Shown piece after piece: positions 43,755 to 52,561 of a stretch of 64,000 bases of DNA. The DNA is taken from NCBI RefSeq assembly GCF_024346875.1, contig NZ_AP024872.1, positions 558,001-622,000 on the forward strand. The letters are read 5' to 3'. Made by a program: the position numbers and the translations under genes. Under the pieces are notes generated by a model. The model saw only the letters and a program-made list of their open reading frames with translations. It ran no database searches and was not told where the DNA came from. Within the stretch, counting starts at the first letter, position 1, and each line of letters opens with the position of its first letter. The DNA is from Vibrio gallicus. Its GTDB lineage: Bacteria > Pseudomonadota > Gammaproteobacteria > Enterobacterales > Vibrionaceae.

Positions 43755-45040
43755 TACTTCATCCCCACATCGTCGTTAAACGAAGACATCCGTCGGAACT
43801 GCCAGATTGCAATCACTGACAAGAACAAGAAAATAATTATCGAAATCACAGAGGCAATTTGGTACTGCTGGAAGTCGAGAGTGAGTTTGTAAATCCAGGT
43901 AATTAAGATGTCGGTATGACCTGCAAATCGATACCCTGGATTGATAGGTCCGCCTTCGGTTAACAGGTAGATTGCGCCAAAATTATTGAAGTTATGGGCA
44001 AATGTCATCACTAGGGAAGGGGCTACCTGATGTAACACCATTGGTAAGGTAATTTCTCTGAACTGCTGGAACTTGTTGGCCCCATCGACCTCACTTGCTT
44101 CGTAAAGGTCTTGAGGGATATTGGTTAATGCTCCTGAAATAAGCAGCATAAAATAGGGAGCACCGACCCAAACGCTGACGGCGATAACAGTGACTTTCGC
44201 CATCCATGGATCTGATAGAAAAGCAACTGAGTCAAATCCCCAGCTATTTAAGGTCGCGTTGACCGGGCCGATACCATTTAACAGCAATCGGAACATCAGT
44301 AGCGTAACGAAAGCGGGAATCGCATAAGGCAAGATAAAAATGAAGCGCCACGCTTTTTTCGCCTTAATGTTCTTATTGGATAACGCCAGTGCCAGTACAA
44401 AGCCAAAACCACAGGTGCAAATAGTCGCCAGAATGGCCCACATCACCGTCCAGGTCGCTACACCTATAAAGGTATTTGACCAAATTCTCAGTTCAAACAG
44501 GGCGATAAAGTTCTTAAACCCGACCCAGTCAACCAAGTTCCTTGGCGGAATGTGATGAGGCGCTGAGTAATTGGTAAACGAGACTAGTACCGTGATGACA
44601 ATCGGCATAATGATAAAGGCGACACAGGTTAACATTGCCGGAGAAAGAACCAGCAAAGCAAACTGCCTGTCGTATATCGCTTTGATCTGCTCGGACGCTG
44701 ACAGCTGACACGGCTGGCAGGACTTGGCATCATTTATGTTGAGTGCGTAAAGGCACAAAAAAGCAAACACGGCGATCAGAGCTATCACACCTTCGACCAA
44801 CAGGAATACAGAGTGGTCGCCCTGAATGATGGTGAAGCCTTCGCGAGTCTGAGCCACATCGCCGAGAGTAATGAGTTGCTTTAACGCCAGACTAAGCTCT
44901 GGAATGTTAAAGATAAAAAGTAGCTGAATGAACAACCAGACCAAACCTTTTACCCAATGGCCCTGACGCATTTGCGTCAGCCCCATGATAAAAACAGAAG
45001 CGTTGATCGTAGGTTGCATTCGAAGTTGATAAACCAACAT
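43754..45040 (-). CDS. MalF-type sugar ABC transporter permease
   Basis: 428 residues with about eight membrane segments, shorter than E. coli MalF (514) because the large periplasmic P2 loop is missing. The EAA loop is NIPQDLYEASEVDGANKFQQFREITLPMV. An N-terminal region with a few hydrophobic helices precedes the core, as in GanP/CymF-like permeases. It starts 3 bases after the binding-protein gene. Confidence 0.9.
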   Translation of the reverse strand: MLVYQLRMQPTINASVFIMGLTQMRQGHWVKGLVWLFIQLLFIFNIPELSLALKQLITLGDVAQTREGFTIIQGDHSVFLLVEGVIALIAVFAFLCLYALNINDAKSCQPCQLSASEQIKAIYDRQFALLVLSPAMLTCVAFIIMPIVITVLVSFTNYSAPHHIPPRNLVDWVGFKNFIALFELRIWSNTFIGVATWTVMWAILATICTCGFGFVLALALSNKNIKAKKAWRFIFILPYAIPAFVTLLMFRLLLNGIGPVNATLNSWGFDSVAFLSDPWMAKVTVIAVSVWVGAPYFMLLISGALTNIPQDLYEASEVDGANKFQQFREITLPMVLHQVAPSLVMTFAHNFNNFGAIYLLTEGGPINPGYRFAGHTDILITWIYKLTLDFQQYQIASVISIIIFLFLSVIAIWQFRRMSSFNDDVGMK

Positions 45041-45043
45041 CTT

Positions 45044-46270
45044 TTACTCCTGAAAACTGATCTGTTCTTTGATCACTGACACTGCACGCTTTAACGCCTT
45101 CTCTGGTGACTCGTCATTGACCCATAATGAGGTCATTGCACTCGCCATTGGTGACCACAAGTAACCCATTTCAGGAATTGAGGGCATAGCATCGGCGAAG
45201 TACCCCTGACCGATGATCGCATAGGTAGCTTCATCAGCATCAACGATGATCTCCTCCATGATAGTCTGAACTGGCGGGATCGATTTCGTCATCTCGTACC
45301 GTTTTTTAAGCATCTTGTCGCTACTTAGGTAGCTGGTAAACAGCTGAGCGGCTTTAGGATAGTTGCTAAAAGAAGAAACGACCGCCAGACGGACTGTAGA
45401 GAAGGTTCGCGGCTGTTTGCCATCGAGAGTTGGCATTGGAATGACGCCATAGTTCACTCCAGAAGCTTCGTAGCCCTGAATAGCCCAAGGACCGTCGATG
45501 ATTGCTGCGACCTTACCTTCACTGAATAAACCTCGTCTTACTTGAGGGTTACGCATATCCATTGGGTTAGCGCTGTTTGCAGTCTGTAGTTTTTTCATCG
45601 CGAGTAAGCCTCGCTGTGCTTGCTCAGAAGCGATACCGATATCTTTGGCGTTGGTACCGTTATCACCAAATTCGTAAGCACCGTACAGGGTCAGGAACAT
45701 GCGTGATTCATAGTAGTTCTGCACGTCCCAAAGCAAGGCATATTTATGTGCTTTGTTGTCATTAAATGACTTAGAGAACTCAATGATTTGTTCAAATGAT
45801 TCCGGAGCTTGTGGCAGAAGATCCTTGTTGTAGAAAAGAGCTGTAGTGGCAAAACTAACGGGGAAACCATAGCTTTTACCCTCAGAGCTTGCTGCGTTGA
45901 CAGCACTTTGCAAGAAGTGAGAGTTGATGTGTTCAGCAGACACTAGGTTTTCCATCGCACCACCGGCAACAACTAAGCGACCAAGGAGGTCATGCTCAAT
46001 TTCAGCCACATCGGCTACTCGAGTTGAGCCACCATCCTGAATTAATCGTGACGCCGCATCAATCGGTGCTAGTCCACGGAAAGTGAACTCCACTTCATAG
46101 CCCGAATCCTGATTGAACTGGTTGGCGGCGTACTTCATGTAATTGACGGTAGTGTGATCGGTCCAGATTAACAGATTTGCACCTGGTTCCGGTTCAATCA
46201 GCTGTGCCATGGCAGTGGCGCTAACAAGAGTGGTGAGCAGTATTTGACTGGTCAATAATTTGGTTTTCAT
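45044..46270 (-). CDS. MalE-type periplasmic sugar-binding protein
   Basis: About 408 residues. The signal peptide MKTKLLTSQILLTTLVSATAMA favours ATG at 46270 over the one at 46282. The mature sequence has LLIWTDHTTVNYMKYAANQF, GYEVEFTFRGL, YGFPVSFATTALFYNKDLLP, and GKVAAIIDGPWAIQGYE, the MalE/CymE (family 1 solute-binding) pattern. It captures maltodextrin or cyclodextrin in the periplasm. It is the first gene of the minus-strand operon malE-malF-malG-GH13-ROK-trmB. Confidence 0.9.
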   Translation of the reverse strand: MKTKLLTSQILLTTLVSATAMAQLIEPEPGANLLIWTDHTTVNYMKYAANQFNQDSGYEVEFTFRGLAPIDAASRLIQDGGSTRVADVAEIEHDLLGRLVVAGGAMENLVSAEHINSHFLQSAVNAASSEGKSYGFPVSFATTALFYNKDLLPQAPESFEQIIEFSKSFNDNKAHKYALLWDVQNYYESRMFLTLYGAYEFGDNGTNAKDIGIASEQAQRGLLAMKKLQTANSANPMDMRNPQVRRGLFSEGKVAAIIDGPWAIQGYEASGVNYGVIPMPTLDGKQPRTFSTVRLAVVSSFSNYPKAAQLFTSYLSSDKMLKKRYEMTKSIPPVQTIMEEIIVDADEATYAIIGQGYFADAMPSIPEMGYLWSPMASAMTSLWVNDESPEKALKRAVSVIKEQISFQE

Positions 46271-46661
46271 TGCCGCATCCATTTTAGTAGTTCACGATAT
46301 ACGACTAAAATGAGCTAGGGAGCGATTTTAGTCAATTGAAACTGATTAAAACAGCGCCTAAATGTGAACCAAATCAACTTAAGTACTTGTCTTCTAAAAG
46401 AAAAGAATGAGGTTTGTTTTGCTTATAATATTATTTGGCATTTATGACCACGAGACATCAACCTTAAGTTACCCCCCTATTTTAGTGACCTTCATCAAAC
46501 TACCGTCCAACTTGCAGTGACCAAGTTCTCATTTAAACCTCATTCAGCGAGCAAATAAGATTCAATTGTAGAATACTCCGTAGGCGTTCAGGTTGAACTA
46601 CTACTTTTTAATGTAATTAATACTAATTAAATTCACCTCTCTATGAGGTTAAGGAACCACT
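46271..46661. promoter_or_regulatory. Divergent control region of the sugar cluster
   Basis: About 390 bases between the malE-like and porin genes. It contains three copies of ATTTTAGT (46281-46288, 46325-46332, 46479-46486), the first paired with its reverse ACTAAAAT (46304-46311) to make an inverted repeat with a 15-base spacer. CRP-like sequences lie at 46363-46378 (TGTGAACCAAATCAAC) and 46484-46499 (AGTGACCTTCATCAAA). The region surely controls both arms. The inverted repeat overlaps the start of the malE-like leader and could be a repressor operator. Confidence 0.6.
46281..46311. promoter_or_regulatory. Candidate regulator operator (inverted ATTTTAGT)
   Basis: ATTTTAGT (46281-46288) and ACTAAAAT (46304-46311) are perfect inverted copies, immediately upstream of the malE-like start. 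Two more copies of the 8-mer in the same intergenic region support a common binding protein, possibly the TrmB-type regulator. Confidence 0.45.
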
Positions 46662-47699
46662 GTGAACAGGACTGTACTCTCGCTCAGTATTGCTTGCGCT
46701 CTGAACTTTGCTCCTGCTGCTTATGCTGTTGAAAAAGGACCAGCTCCCCAAGAAATGGGCGGCAACATTCTAACCCAAGCCTTAGATTTTGGCGGACACG
46801 TTGGAACATCGATTGAAATTGAAGACAAAGACATTACCAACTACAAAACCTGGGGGGGACAAACTGAAAATGAACGCACGACCACCCATGAAGTACTTGG
46901 ACTGTTTTATAAAAACGCCCACTGGAACTTCTCCTCTTTGTACGCTTTTAAGCTGACTGACCGTGTTAAACGCAGTGAAGATCGCTCGTACACAGAAACG
47001 GAAGATGGCTATAAGCACCTAATCTCGTTAAATAAAAAGTTCTCACTACCGAACGGCTTTGAAACTGGAGTGATCTACGACCTTGAATACTCACTAGGTA
47101 CTATCGCGACCACTGCTGGCGTAAGCAACTTGCGTACGACCAATGCAGAACACAGCATTCGCCCTTATTTCAACTTTTACAGCAATGCGTACGATGCGGG
47201 CTTCCAATCCAACCTTGAATACCTTTACAACGACGAAGATAAATCGGCGTGGGGAACTCGCGTTGAAGAAGGTTACGCGGTGTTAGTTAAACCCTATAAG
47301 CGTTTTGGTAATTTGGAGCTGGGCGTAGAGTTCTATTACCAGGTTAAAGATAACAAAGCGCATAACAGCGATGGCTCAATTAACGAAATTAGTGACTTTA
47401 CTGAAAAGTATGTTGAGCCAATCGTGCAGTACAGCTTTGAAGATGCTGGTACCTTATACGTTCGTGCTCGTTACGGTGACAACGAAACCAAACATACACA
47501 AGGTTGGGCTGCAGGAGAGCAGTACTTTAAAGATATTCGTAAAGCAACTCTGGGTTACGAGCAGTCTGTCGGCGATAACTGGTTGCTTAAAGGTGAGTAC
47601 GAGTGGGCCAAAGATACCGAAACGTTCACTCAGCTTGCTGGAGAAGAGAAGGTTGTGGAGCAGAACACCTTCTTTCTACAGGCTATCTACCGTCTATAA
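46662..47699 (+). CDS. Outer-membrane porin for oligosaccharides (CymA/KdgM-like)
   Basis: 345 residues, GTG start with AAGGAACC upstream. Signal peptide ending at APAAYA. The mature protein is made of alternating beta strands with aromatic girdles (GLFYKNAHWNFSSLYAFKLT, TGVIYDLEYSLGT, GNLELGVEFYYQVKDN) and ends TFFLQAIYRL. The size and position match a monomeric 14- or 16-stranded oligosaccharide porin such as CymA of Klebsiella, which admits cyclodextrins. The relation to CymA is inferred from context. Confidence 0.75.
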   Translation: MNRTVLSLSIACALNFAPAAYAVEKGPAPQEMGGNILTQALDFGGHVGTSIEIEDKDITNYKTWGGQTENERTTTHEVLGLFYKNAHWNFSSLYAFKLTDRVKRSEDRSYTETEDGYKHLISLNKKFSLPNGFETGVIYDLEYSLGTIATTAGVSNLRTTNAEHSIRPYFNFYSNAYDAGFQSNLEYLYNDEDKSAWGTRVEEGYAVLVKPYKRFGNLELGVEFYYQVKDNKAHNSDGSINEISDFTEKYVEPIVQYSFEDAGTLYVRARYGDNETKHTQGWAAGEQYFKDIRKATLGYEQSVGDNWLLKGEYEWAKDTETFTQLAGEEKVVEQNTFFLQAIYRL

Positions 47700-47727
47700 A
47701 AATCGTTTATTTGTTTAAGGAAATCCT

Positions 47728-48753
47728 ATGATCACTGTTTCAGAAATTGCCCAGTTAATTGGCGGCCAGATAGATGGTGACCCGCGTTTAACTGTGGATA
47801 CGATTGGCCCGCTGAATAGCCCTGATGAAGGGGGATTAGCTATCGTATTTTCTAAAGCTGAACTCAAATTGATTGAACACTCAAAAGCGGACGTGATCAT
47901 AGGTCCCGCAAGCATTTTAACCAGCAACGCTAAATGTAAGATAGTGATTGAGTCGCTTAAAGTGCAATCACTGAATGCTTTGTTACGTTATTACAAAGTA
48001 CATAAGTATCAACTGTTTGAGCAGGGTAATACTTCTGACAATCCCGACGTCTATATAGGCAAACATTGCACTATTGGCGCGAACTGCCACTTCATGCCAG
48101 GAGTTAAGATCATGAATGGCGTGACCATTGGCGACAATGTGGCTATTCATGCCAATACGGTAATTAAAGAGGGCACGGTGATTGGTAATAACGTCACTAT
48201 TGACTCCAACAACGCCATCGGTAATTTCAGCTTCGAATATATGAATGGCCAACATGGCGAGTTCGAACGAGTTGAAAGTGTCGGACGAGTTATCATTGAG
48301 GACGATGTTGAGATCGGCTGTAACAACACCATAGACCGCGGCACTCTGGGAAGTACAGTGATCGGTAAAGGGACCAAGATAGATAACCTAGTCCAGATTG
48401 GTCACGACTGCAAAGTGGGCCAACATTGTCTGTTGGTTTCTCAAGTAGGCTTGGCTGGACACACCGTTCTTGGGAATCATGTCATTGTCCACGGACAGGC
48501 AGGTACCGCTGGCCATATCACTATTGGTGATCACTCAGTCATCAAAGCTAAATCAGGCGTCAGTCAGTCATTTCCTGCTCATAGCGATCTATTTGGCTAT
48601 CCGGCCAAAGATGCTCGTGCATATTACAAAAATCTGGCGGTGCTGAACAAGCTTACCCGTCAGTTTGATAACAAAAAACAGTCTAAAACTGCCCCTAATT
48701 CTGACAAGACTCACCACTGGCTTACACGCTTATTCACTGGCTGTAAGGCCTAA
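47728..48753 (+). CDS. LpxD-like left-handed beta-helix acyltransferase (paralogue)
   Basis: 341 residues. The N-terminal uridine-binding-like domain ([22 protein letters not shown]) is followed by hexapeptide repeats ([39 protein letters not shown]) and the LpxD core [50 protein letters not shown] (catalytic His) and [13 protein letters not shown]. LpxD N-acylates UDP-glucosamine in lipid A synthesis; the housekeeping copy normally lies beside lpxA and bamA. Here it sits between the porin and lipoprotein of a sugar cluster, so this copy may be specialised or recently duplicated. Confidence 0.85.
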   Translation: MITVSEIAQLIGGQIDGDPRLTVDTIGPLNSPDEGGLAIVFSKAELKLIEHSKADVIIGPASILTSNAKCKIVIESLKVQSLNALLRYYKVHKYQLFEQGNTSDNPDVYIGKHCTIGANCHFMPGVKIMNGVTIGDNVAIHANTVIKEGTVIGNNVTIDSNNAIGNFSFEYMNGQHGEFERVESVGRVIIEDDVEIGCNNTIDRGTLGSTVIGKGTKIDNLVQIGHDCKVGQHCLLVSQVGLAGHTVLGNHVIVHGQAGTAGHITIGDHSVIKAKSGVSQSFPAHSDLFGYPAKDARAYYKNLAVLNKLTRQFDNKKQSKTAPNSDKTHHWLTRLFTGCKA

Positions 48754-48771
48754 TTCAATCGTTAAGGATTT

Positions 48772-49257
48772 ATGATGAAAAAAGTCATTCTACCTCTGTT
48801 ACTAAGTACTCTTGCTGTTGGCTGCTCCAACACCAGCGAAAACACAAACCAAGTTACCCCAGCCAATACGGATAGCCTGCTCGCTAAATGTGATTTGCCA
48901 ACGGTTGAGGATCGCGGTCCGATTCGTCCGTCACTGTTTGTTGCCGGAACCTTTGATGAAGGTCACTGGATTCACCTAGAAGACCGCAAAATGAGCCATA
49001 AGGGCGACGGCATCTATCAGGTCGTTCATAAAGAGAAAGCCGGCGTGGTTAATGTCCAGTTTGCAACCATGAACTGGAACCCGCAATTCACTGTGTCAGG
49101 ACGAAAAATGGACGTCAATCAGGAAATTGCTCTGAAGCGCGGTGGTTTTGCTAAAAACACCCGAGTCGAAATCCCTGCTGATGGCGAGTATGTTTGGTCA
49201 ATTCAGATTGGCGAAGATAAAAAGCCAATTCGTGCAATGATTGCCACTTGTCAGTAA
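48772..49257 (+). CDS. Small lipoprotein of the sugar cluster
   Basis: 161 residues. Lipobox LAVGCSNT after KKVILPLLLSTLAVGC. The mature part (about 145 residues) has RPSLFVAGTFDEGHWIHLED, a Trp-rich beta segment (ATMNWNPQFTVSG) and a C-terminal EIPADGEYVWSIQIGEDKKP. It looks like a single small beta-sandwich, possibly a starch- or glycan-binding module, but no family is certain. It lies between the LpxD-like and malK-like genes. Confidence 0.65.
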   Translation: MMKKVILPLLLSTLAVGCSNTSENTNQVTPANTDSLLAKCDLPTVEDRGPIRPSLFVAGTFDEGHWIHLEDRKMSHKGDGIYQVVHKEKAGVVNVQFATMNWNPQFTVSGRKMDVNQEIALKRGGFAKNTRVEIPADGEYVWSIQIGEDKKPIRAMIATCQ

Positions 49258-49263
49258 TGCCGT

Positions 49264-49307
49264 GCCGCCAGAGTTACTCTGGCGGCGTTAAGTTCATAGC
49301 TTAACGC
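49264..49307 (+). promoter_or_regulatory. Two overlapping hairpins before malK
   Basis: GCCGCCAGAG-TTA-CTCTGGCGGC (49264-49286) is a very stable hairpin without a T-run. A second, GCGTTAAG / CTTAACGC (49285-49307), overlaps its last two bases, so the two cannot form fully together. They could protect the upstream message end or tune expression of the malK-like gene. Confidence 0.5.
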
Positions 49308-49359
49308 ATAAAGAAAGTGCGGTAAGTCATTAATTTATAAAGATTTATTTGGAGCTCTC

Positions 49360-50499
49360 ATGGCAACAGTTAGCCTAAGACAAGTAGAAAAACAGTATGA
49401 TAATGGCTTCAAGGCAGTACACGGAATTGACCTCGAAATCAATGAAGGCGAGTTCATGGTGTTTGTCGGCCCATCAGGCTGCGCTAAATCGACCACATTA
49501 AGAATGATTGCTGGTCTTGAATCGATTTCATCTGGTGATGTTCATATTGGTAATCGCAGAGTCAACGACTTACCACCTAAGGACCGCGGAATCGCAATGG
49601 TGTTTCAAAACTACGCTCTTTACCCGCACAAGACGGTTTTCGACAATATGGCTTTTGGTCTCAAGATGGCGAAGAGGCCCAAAGATGAGATTAAGGTAAG
49701 GGTTGAAGAAGCGGCAGAGAAATTGGAAATCACCGATCTCCTCTACCGAAAACCAAAAGAGATGTCTGGTGGTCAGCGTCAGCGAGTGGCGGTGGGTCGC
49801 GCTATTGTTCGCAAACCTGATGTATTTCTGTTCGATGAACCCTTATCGAATCTGGATGCCAAGTTGCGTGTCTCTATGCGGGTGAAAATCGCCCAGCTTC
49901 ATCAGTATCTCAAGGATGAAGGCAATCCAGCAACCATGATTTATGTGACCCACGATCAGACCGAAGCTTTGACGCTCGGTGACCGTATTTGTGTTCTGAA
50001 TCAGGGCAAGATAATGCAGGTCGATACACCGGCGAACCTTTACAACTACCCTGCTAATCGTTTTGTCGCCAGCTTTATCGGCTCTCCTGCAATGAACTTG
50101 GTCGATACCACGCTTCGCCGTGATGGCGAAAACCTGATCGTCGAAATCGCACCGTCTGCCCGCATTCTGATCCCGAAAGCAATGCAAGCGCAACTTGAGC
50201 AGTACGTCGATAGCCCGGTCTGCTTTGGTATCCGTCCGGAGCATATCTCACTGGCCCAAGAGGGTGAAACATTGCATACCTTCGAAGGTAAGCTCTCAGT
50301 CGTTGAAAACCTAGGCAACGAAAAGTACCTCTACTTCACTGTTGGTGACAAAGAGATGATTGCTCGAGTGCAAGATCAATCGATCACTACAGCAGATATT
50401 GGCCGAACTTTCCGTTTCAATCTCAACAATGAATTCTGTCATCTCTTCAATTTTCACAATGAAGACAATCTAATTCACAGCAGACCCAACTCGGCTTAG
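49360..50499 (+). CDS. MalK/UgpC-type sugar ABC transporter ATPase
   Basis: 379 residues. Walker A is [10 protein letters not shown] (an Ala in place of the usual Gly), the Q loop is [13 protein letters not shown], the signature [15 protein letters not shown], Walker [16 protein letters not shown] and the H loop VTHDQTEAL. The C-terminal OB-type regulatory domain of MalK is present (from about 240). It energises the MalFG-type permease of the opposite arm. Confidence 0.93.
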   Translation: MATVSLRQVEKQYDNGFKAVHGIDLEINEGEFMVFVGPSGCAKSTTLRMIAGLESISSGDVHIGNRRVNDLPPKDRGIAMVFQNYALYPHKTVFDNMAFGLKMAKRPKDEIKVRVEEAAEKLEITDLLYRKPKEMSGGQRQRVAVGRAIVRKPDVFLFDEPLSNLDAKLRVSMRVKIAQLHQYLKDEGNPATMIYVTHDQTEALTLGDRICVLNQGKIMQVDTPANLYNYPANRFVASFIGSPAMNLVDTTLRRDGENLIVEIAPSARILIPKAMQAQLEQYVDSPVCFGIRPEHISLAQEGETLHTFEGKLSVVENLGNEKYLYFTVGDKEMIARVQDQSITTADIGRTFRFNLNNEFCHLFNFHNEDNLIHSRPNSA

Positions 50500-50525
50500 T
50501 TAATCACAATAACAAGGAACTTCCA

Positions 50526-52484
50526 ATGAAAAAACGGACACTGATTTGCAACGTTCTACTTACGACACTGGCTATAGGAGGCTGGTTTTCGGCACCAGCA
50601 ATAAGTGCAGAAACTCCGGCTGACAGCACCTACGATTTCAGGAAGGAGACTATTTATTTTGTCTTCTTAGACCGATTTAGTGATGGCGATCCAACGAATA
50701 ACAATGGCAACAACCCATTGACGTACGACCCCAACGACCTCAAGAAATACGTAGGTGGTGACATTAGAGGTTTGATCAACAAACTGCCGTATCTCAAATC
50801 TCTCGGTATCACTGCGATATGGATTACTCCGCCAGTGGATAATGCCGACAACGTTGATGTTAATGGTGGTGCGGGCTACCACGGCTACTGGGGTAAAGAC
50901 TTTTTTCGCGTTGATGAGCACTTAGGTACCATAGACGACTTTAAAGAGTTGAGCCAGCTGATGCACAGCCCGGAATACAACATGAAGCTGGTGCTAGACT
51001 ACGCGCCAAACCACTCTAATGGTAACGATGAAAATGAGTATGGCGCGTTGTACCGTGACGGTATGTATATTACCGATTACAACACTGACATTGCTGCTGG
51101 TACCAACTGGTATCACCACAATGGCGGTGTGACCGACTGGGATAACTGGTATCAGGTTCGTAACCACAATCTATTTAACCTTTCTGATTTCAACCAATCT
51201 AATGATCAGGTTTACAGCTACCTGTTAGATGGCGCTAAATTCTGGATTGATGCTGGCGCAGATGCCATTCGTATTGATGCAATTAAGCACATGGATAAAG
51301 AGTTTATCCAGCAATGGACAGGCGACATCTACAACTACGCATCGACAATTGGCCGCGATGGTTTTTACTTCTTCGGCGAGTGGTTTGGTGCCAGCGCGAC
51401 GACGACCACAGGAATTGATGGTTATGCGATCGATTATGCCAACACTTCAGGCTCGGCACTGCTCGACTTTGGCTTCCGTGACACCTTAGAACGTGTGCTG
51501 GTTGGCCGCACAGGTAATACCATGCGGACTTTAAACAACTATTTAGAAACTCGCAGCACTGTGTTCACCAGCGATGACTGGCAGGTCGTATTTATGGATA
51601 ACCATGATATGGCTCGTATCTCGACTGCTTTGCGTTCGACAGCCAATACGTTCGGACCCGGCAACAATGAAACAGGGGGCGGTCAGTCCGAAACGTTTGC
51701 GAAAAAACGTGTCGACCTTGGCCTTGTTGCTACTATGACGGTACGTGGTATTCCAGCTATCTACTACGGCACGGAACATTACAGCGCAAACTTCACTACC
51801 AATGCGTTTGGTCAGGTTGGTAGCGACCCATACAACCGCGAAGTAATGCCAAGCTTCTCTCAGGACAGTGAAGCATTTAAGATCATTCAAGCTTTGACTG
51901 AGTTAAGAAAAACTAGTCCTGCGATTCAGCAAGGTAGCTACAGCCAGAAGTGGCTCAGCGATGACATTCTGGTTTACGAGCGAAAGTTTGAAGACGATGC
52001 TGTGTTAGTAGCACTAAACCGAGGTGCAGCAACCTCGATTAAAATCTCTGCATTGTCTCTAGCGGATAACTACTACACAAGTCTGGTTGGCAGTGATGAA
52101 GTGACGGTATCTCAGTCTACTGCGACGCTGAACCTTGATCAGAATGAAGCGATTGTCCTGCATGGTAAGGCAACAGGTGGTAATACAGAGCTTACCGACG
52201 TGACTTTCACTTGTAATAACGGCTACACCCAGGGGGGACAAAGCGTTTATGCCGTCGGCAGTACCAGCCAGTTAGGTAGTTGGGCGCCTGCGCAAGCAGT
52301 AAAACTGGATCCTACGGCTTACCCTACATGGCAAGCAATCATTCCGGTTCCAAGTGGTGAATCCTTAGAGTGGAAATGTCTGAAACGTTCAGAAAGCAAT
52401 AGTAATGCTCTGATTGAGTGGCAATCTGGTGGCAACAATACGGTTAATACCAAAACTCAAATTCAAACGAGTGGCTCATTTTGA
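50526..52484 (+). CDS. Secreted GH13 enzyme, cyclodextrin glucanotransferase-like
   Basis: 652 residues. Signal peptide ending SAPAISA. The GH13 barrel has IYFVFLDRFSDGDPTNNN, LDYAPNHS, the nucleophile Asp251 in AIRIDAIKHMD, acid/base Glu285 in YFFGEWFGAS and Asp361 in FMDNHDMARIS; the wording KHMDKEF and GEWF matches CGTases (GH13_2). The C-terminus (about 550-652) is a CBM20 starch-binding domain (VTFTCNNGYT, STSQLGSWAPAQAVKLD, WQAIIPVPSGESLEWKCLKR). The length and layout match the Klebsiella CGTase. It would convert starch to cyclodextrins outside the cell. An alpha-amylase with CBM20 is the alternative. Confidence 0.85.
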   Translation: MKKRTLICNVLLTTLAIGGWFSAPAISAETPADSTYDFRKETIYFVFLDRFSDGDPTNNNGNNPLTYDPNDLKKYVGGDIRGLINKLPYLKSLGITAIWITPPVDNADNVDVNGGAGYHGYWGKDFFRVDEHLGTIDDFKELSQLMHSPEYNMKLVLDYAPNHSNGNDENEYGALYRDGMYITDYNTDIAAGTNWYHHNGGVTDWDNWYQVRNHNLFNLSDFNQSNDQVYSYLLDGAKFWIDAGADAIRIDAIKHMDKEFIQQWTGDIYNYASTIGRDGFYFFGEWFGASATTTTGIDGYAIDYANTSGSALLDFGFRDTLERVLVGRTGNTMRTLNNYLETRSTVFTSDDWQVVFMDNHDMARISTALRSTANTFGPGNNETGGGQSETFAKKRVDLGLVATMTVRGIPAIYYGTEHYSANFTTNAFGQVGSDPYNREVMPSFSQDSEAFKIIQALTELRKTSPAIQQGSYSQKWLSDDILVYERKFEDDAVLVALNRGAATSIKISALSLADNYYTSLVGSDEVTVSQSTATLNLDQNEAIVLHGKATGGNTELTDVTFTCNNGYTQGGQSVYAVGSTSQLGSWAPAQAVKLDPTAYPTWQAIIPVPSGESLEWKCLKRSESNSNALIEWQSGGNNTVNTKTQIQTSGSF

Positions 52485-52527
52485 TTCATTTCTAGGGACT
52501 CTATAAGGCAGTGATACGTGCCACCTT

Positions 52528-52559
52528 AAGGCCTTAGTTCATTACCTAAGGCCTTTTTT
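52528..52559 (+). terminator. Terminator of the sugar operon, target of an IS insertion
   Basis: A 10-bp stem AAGGCCTTAG / CTAAGGCCTT with an 8-base loop and a T-run. The ISL3 element is inserted directly in the T-run, leaving the target duplication TTTTTTAT on each side. Confidence 0.9.
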
Positions 52560-52561
52560 AT

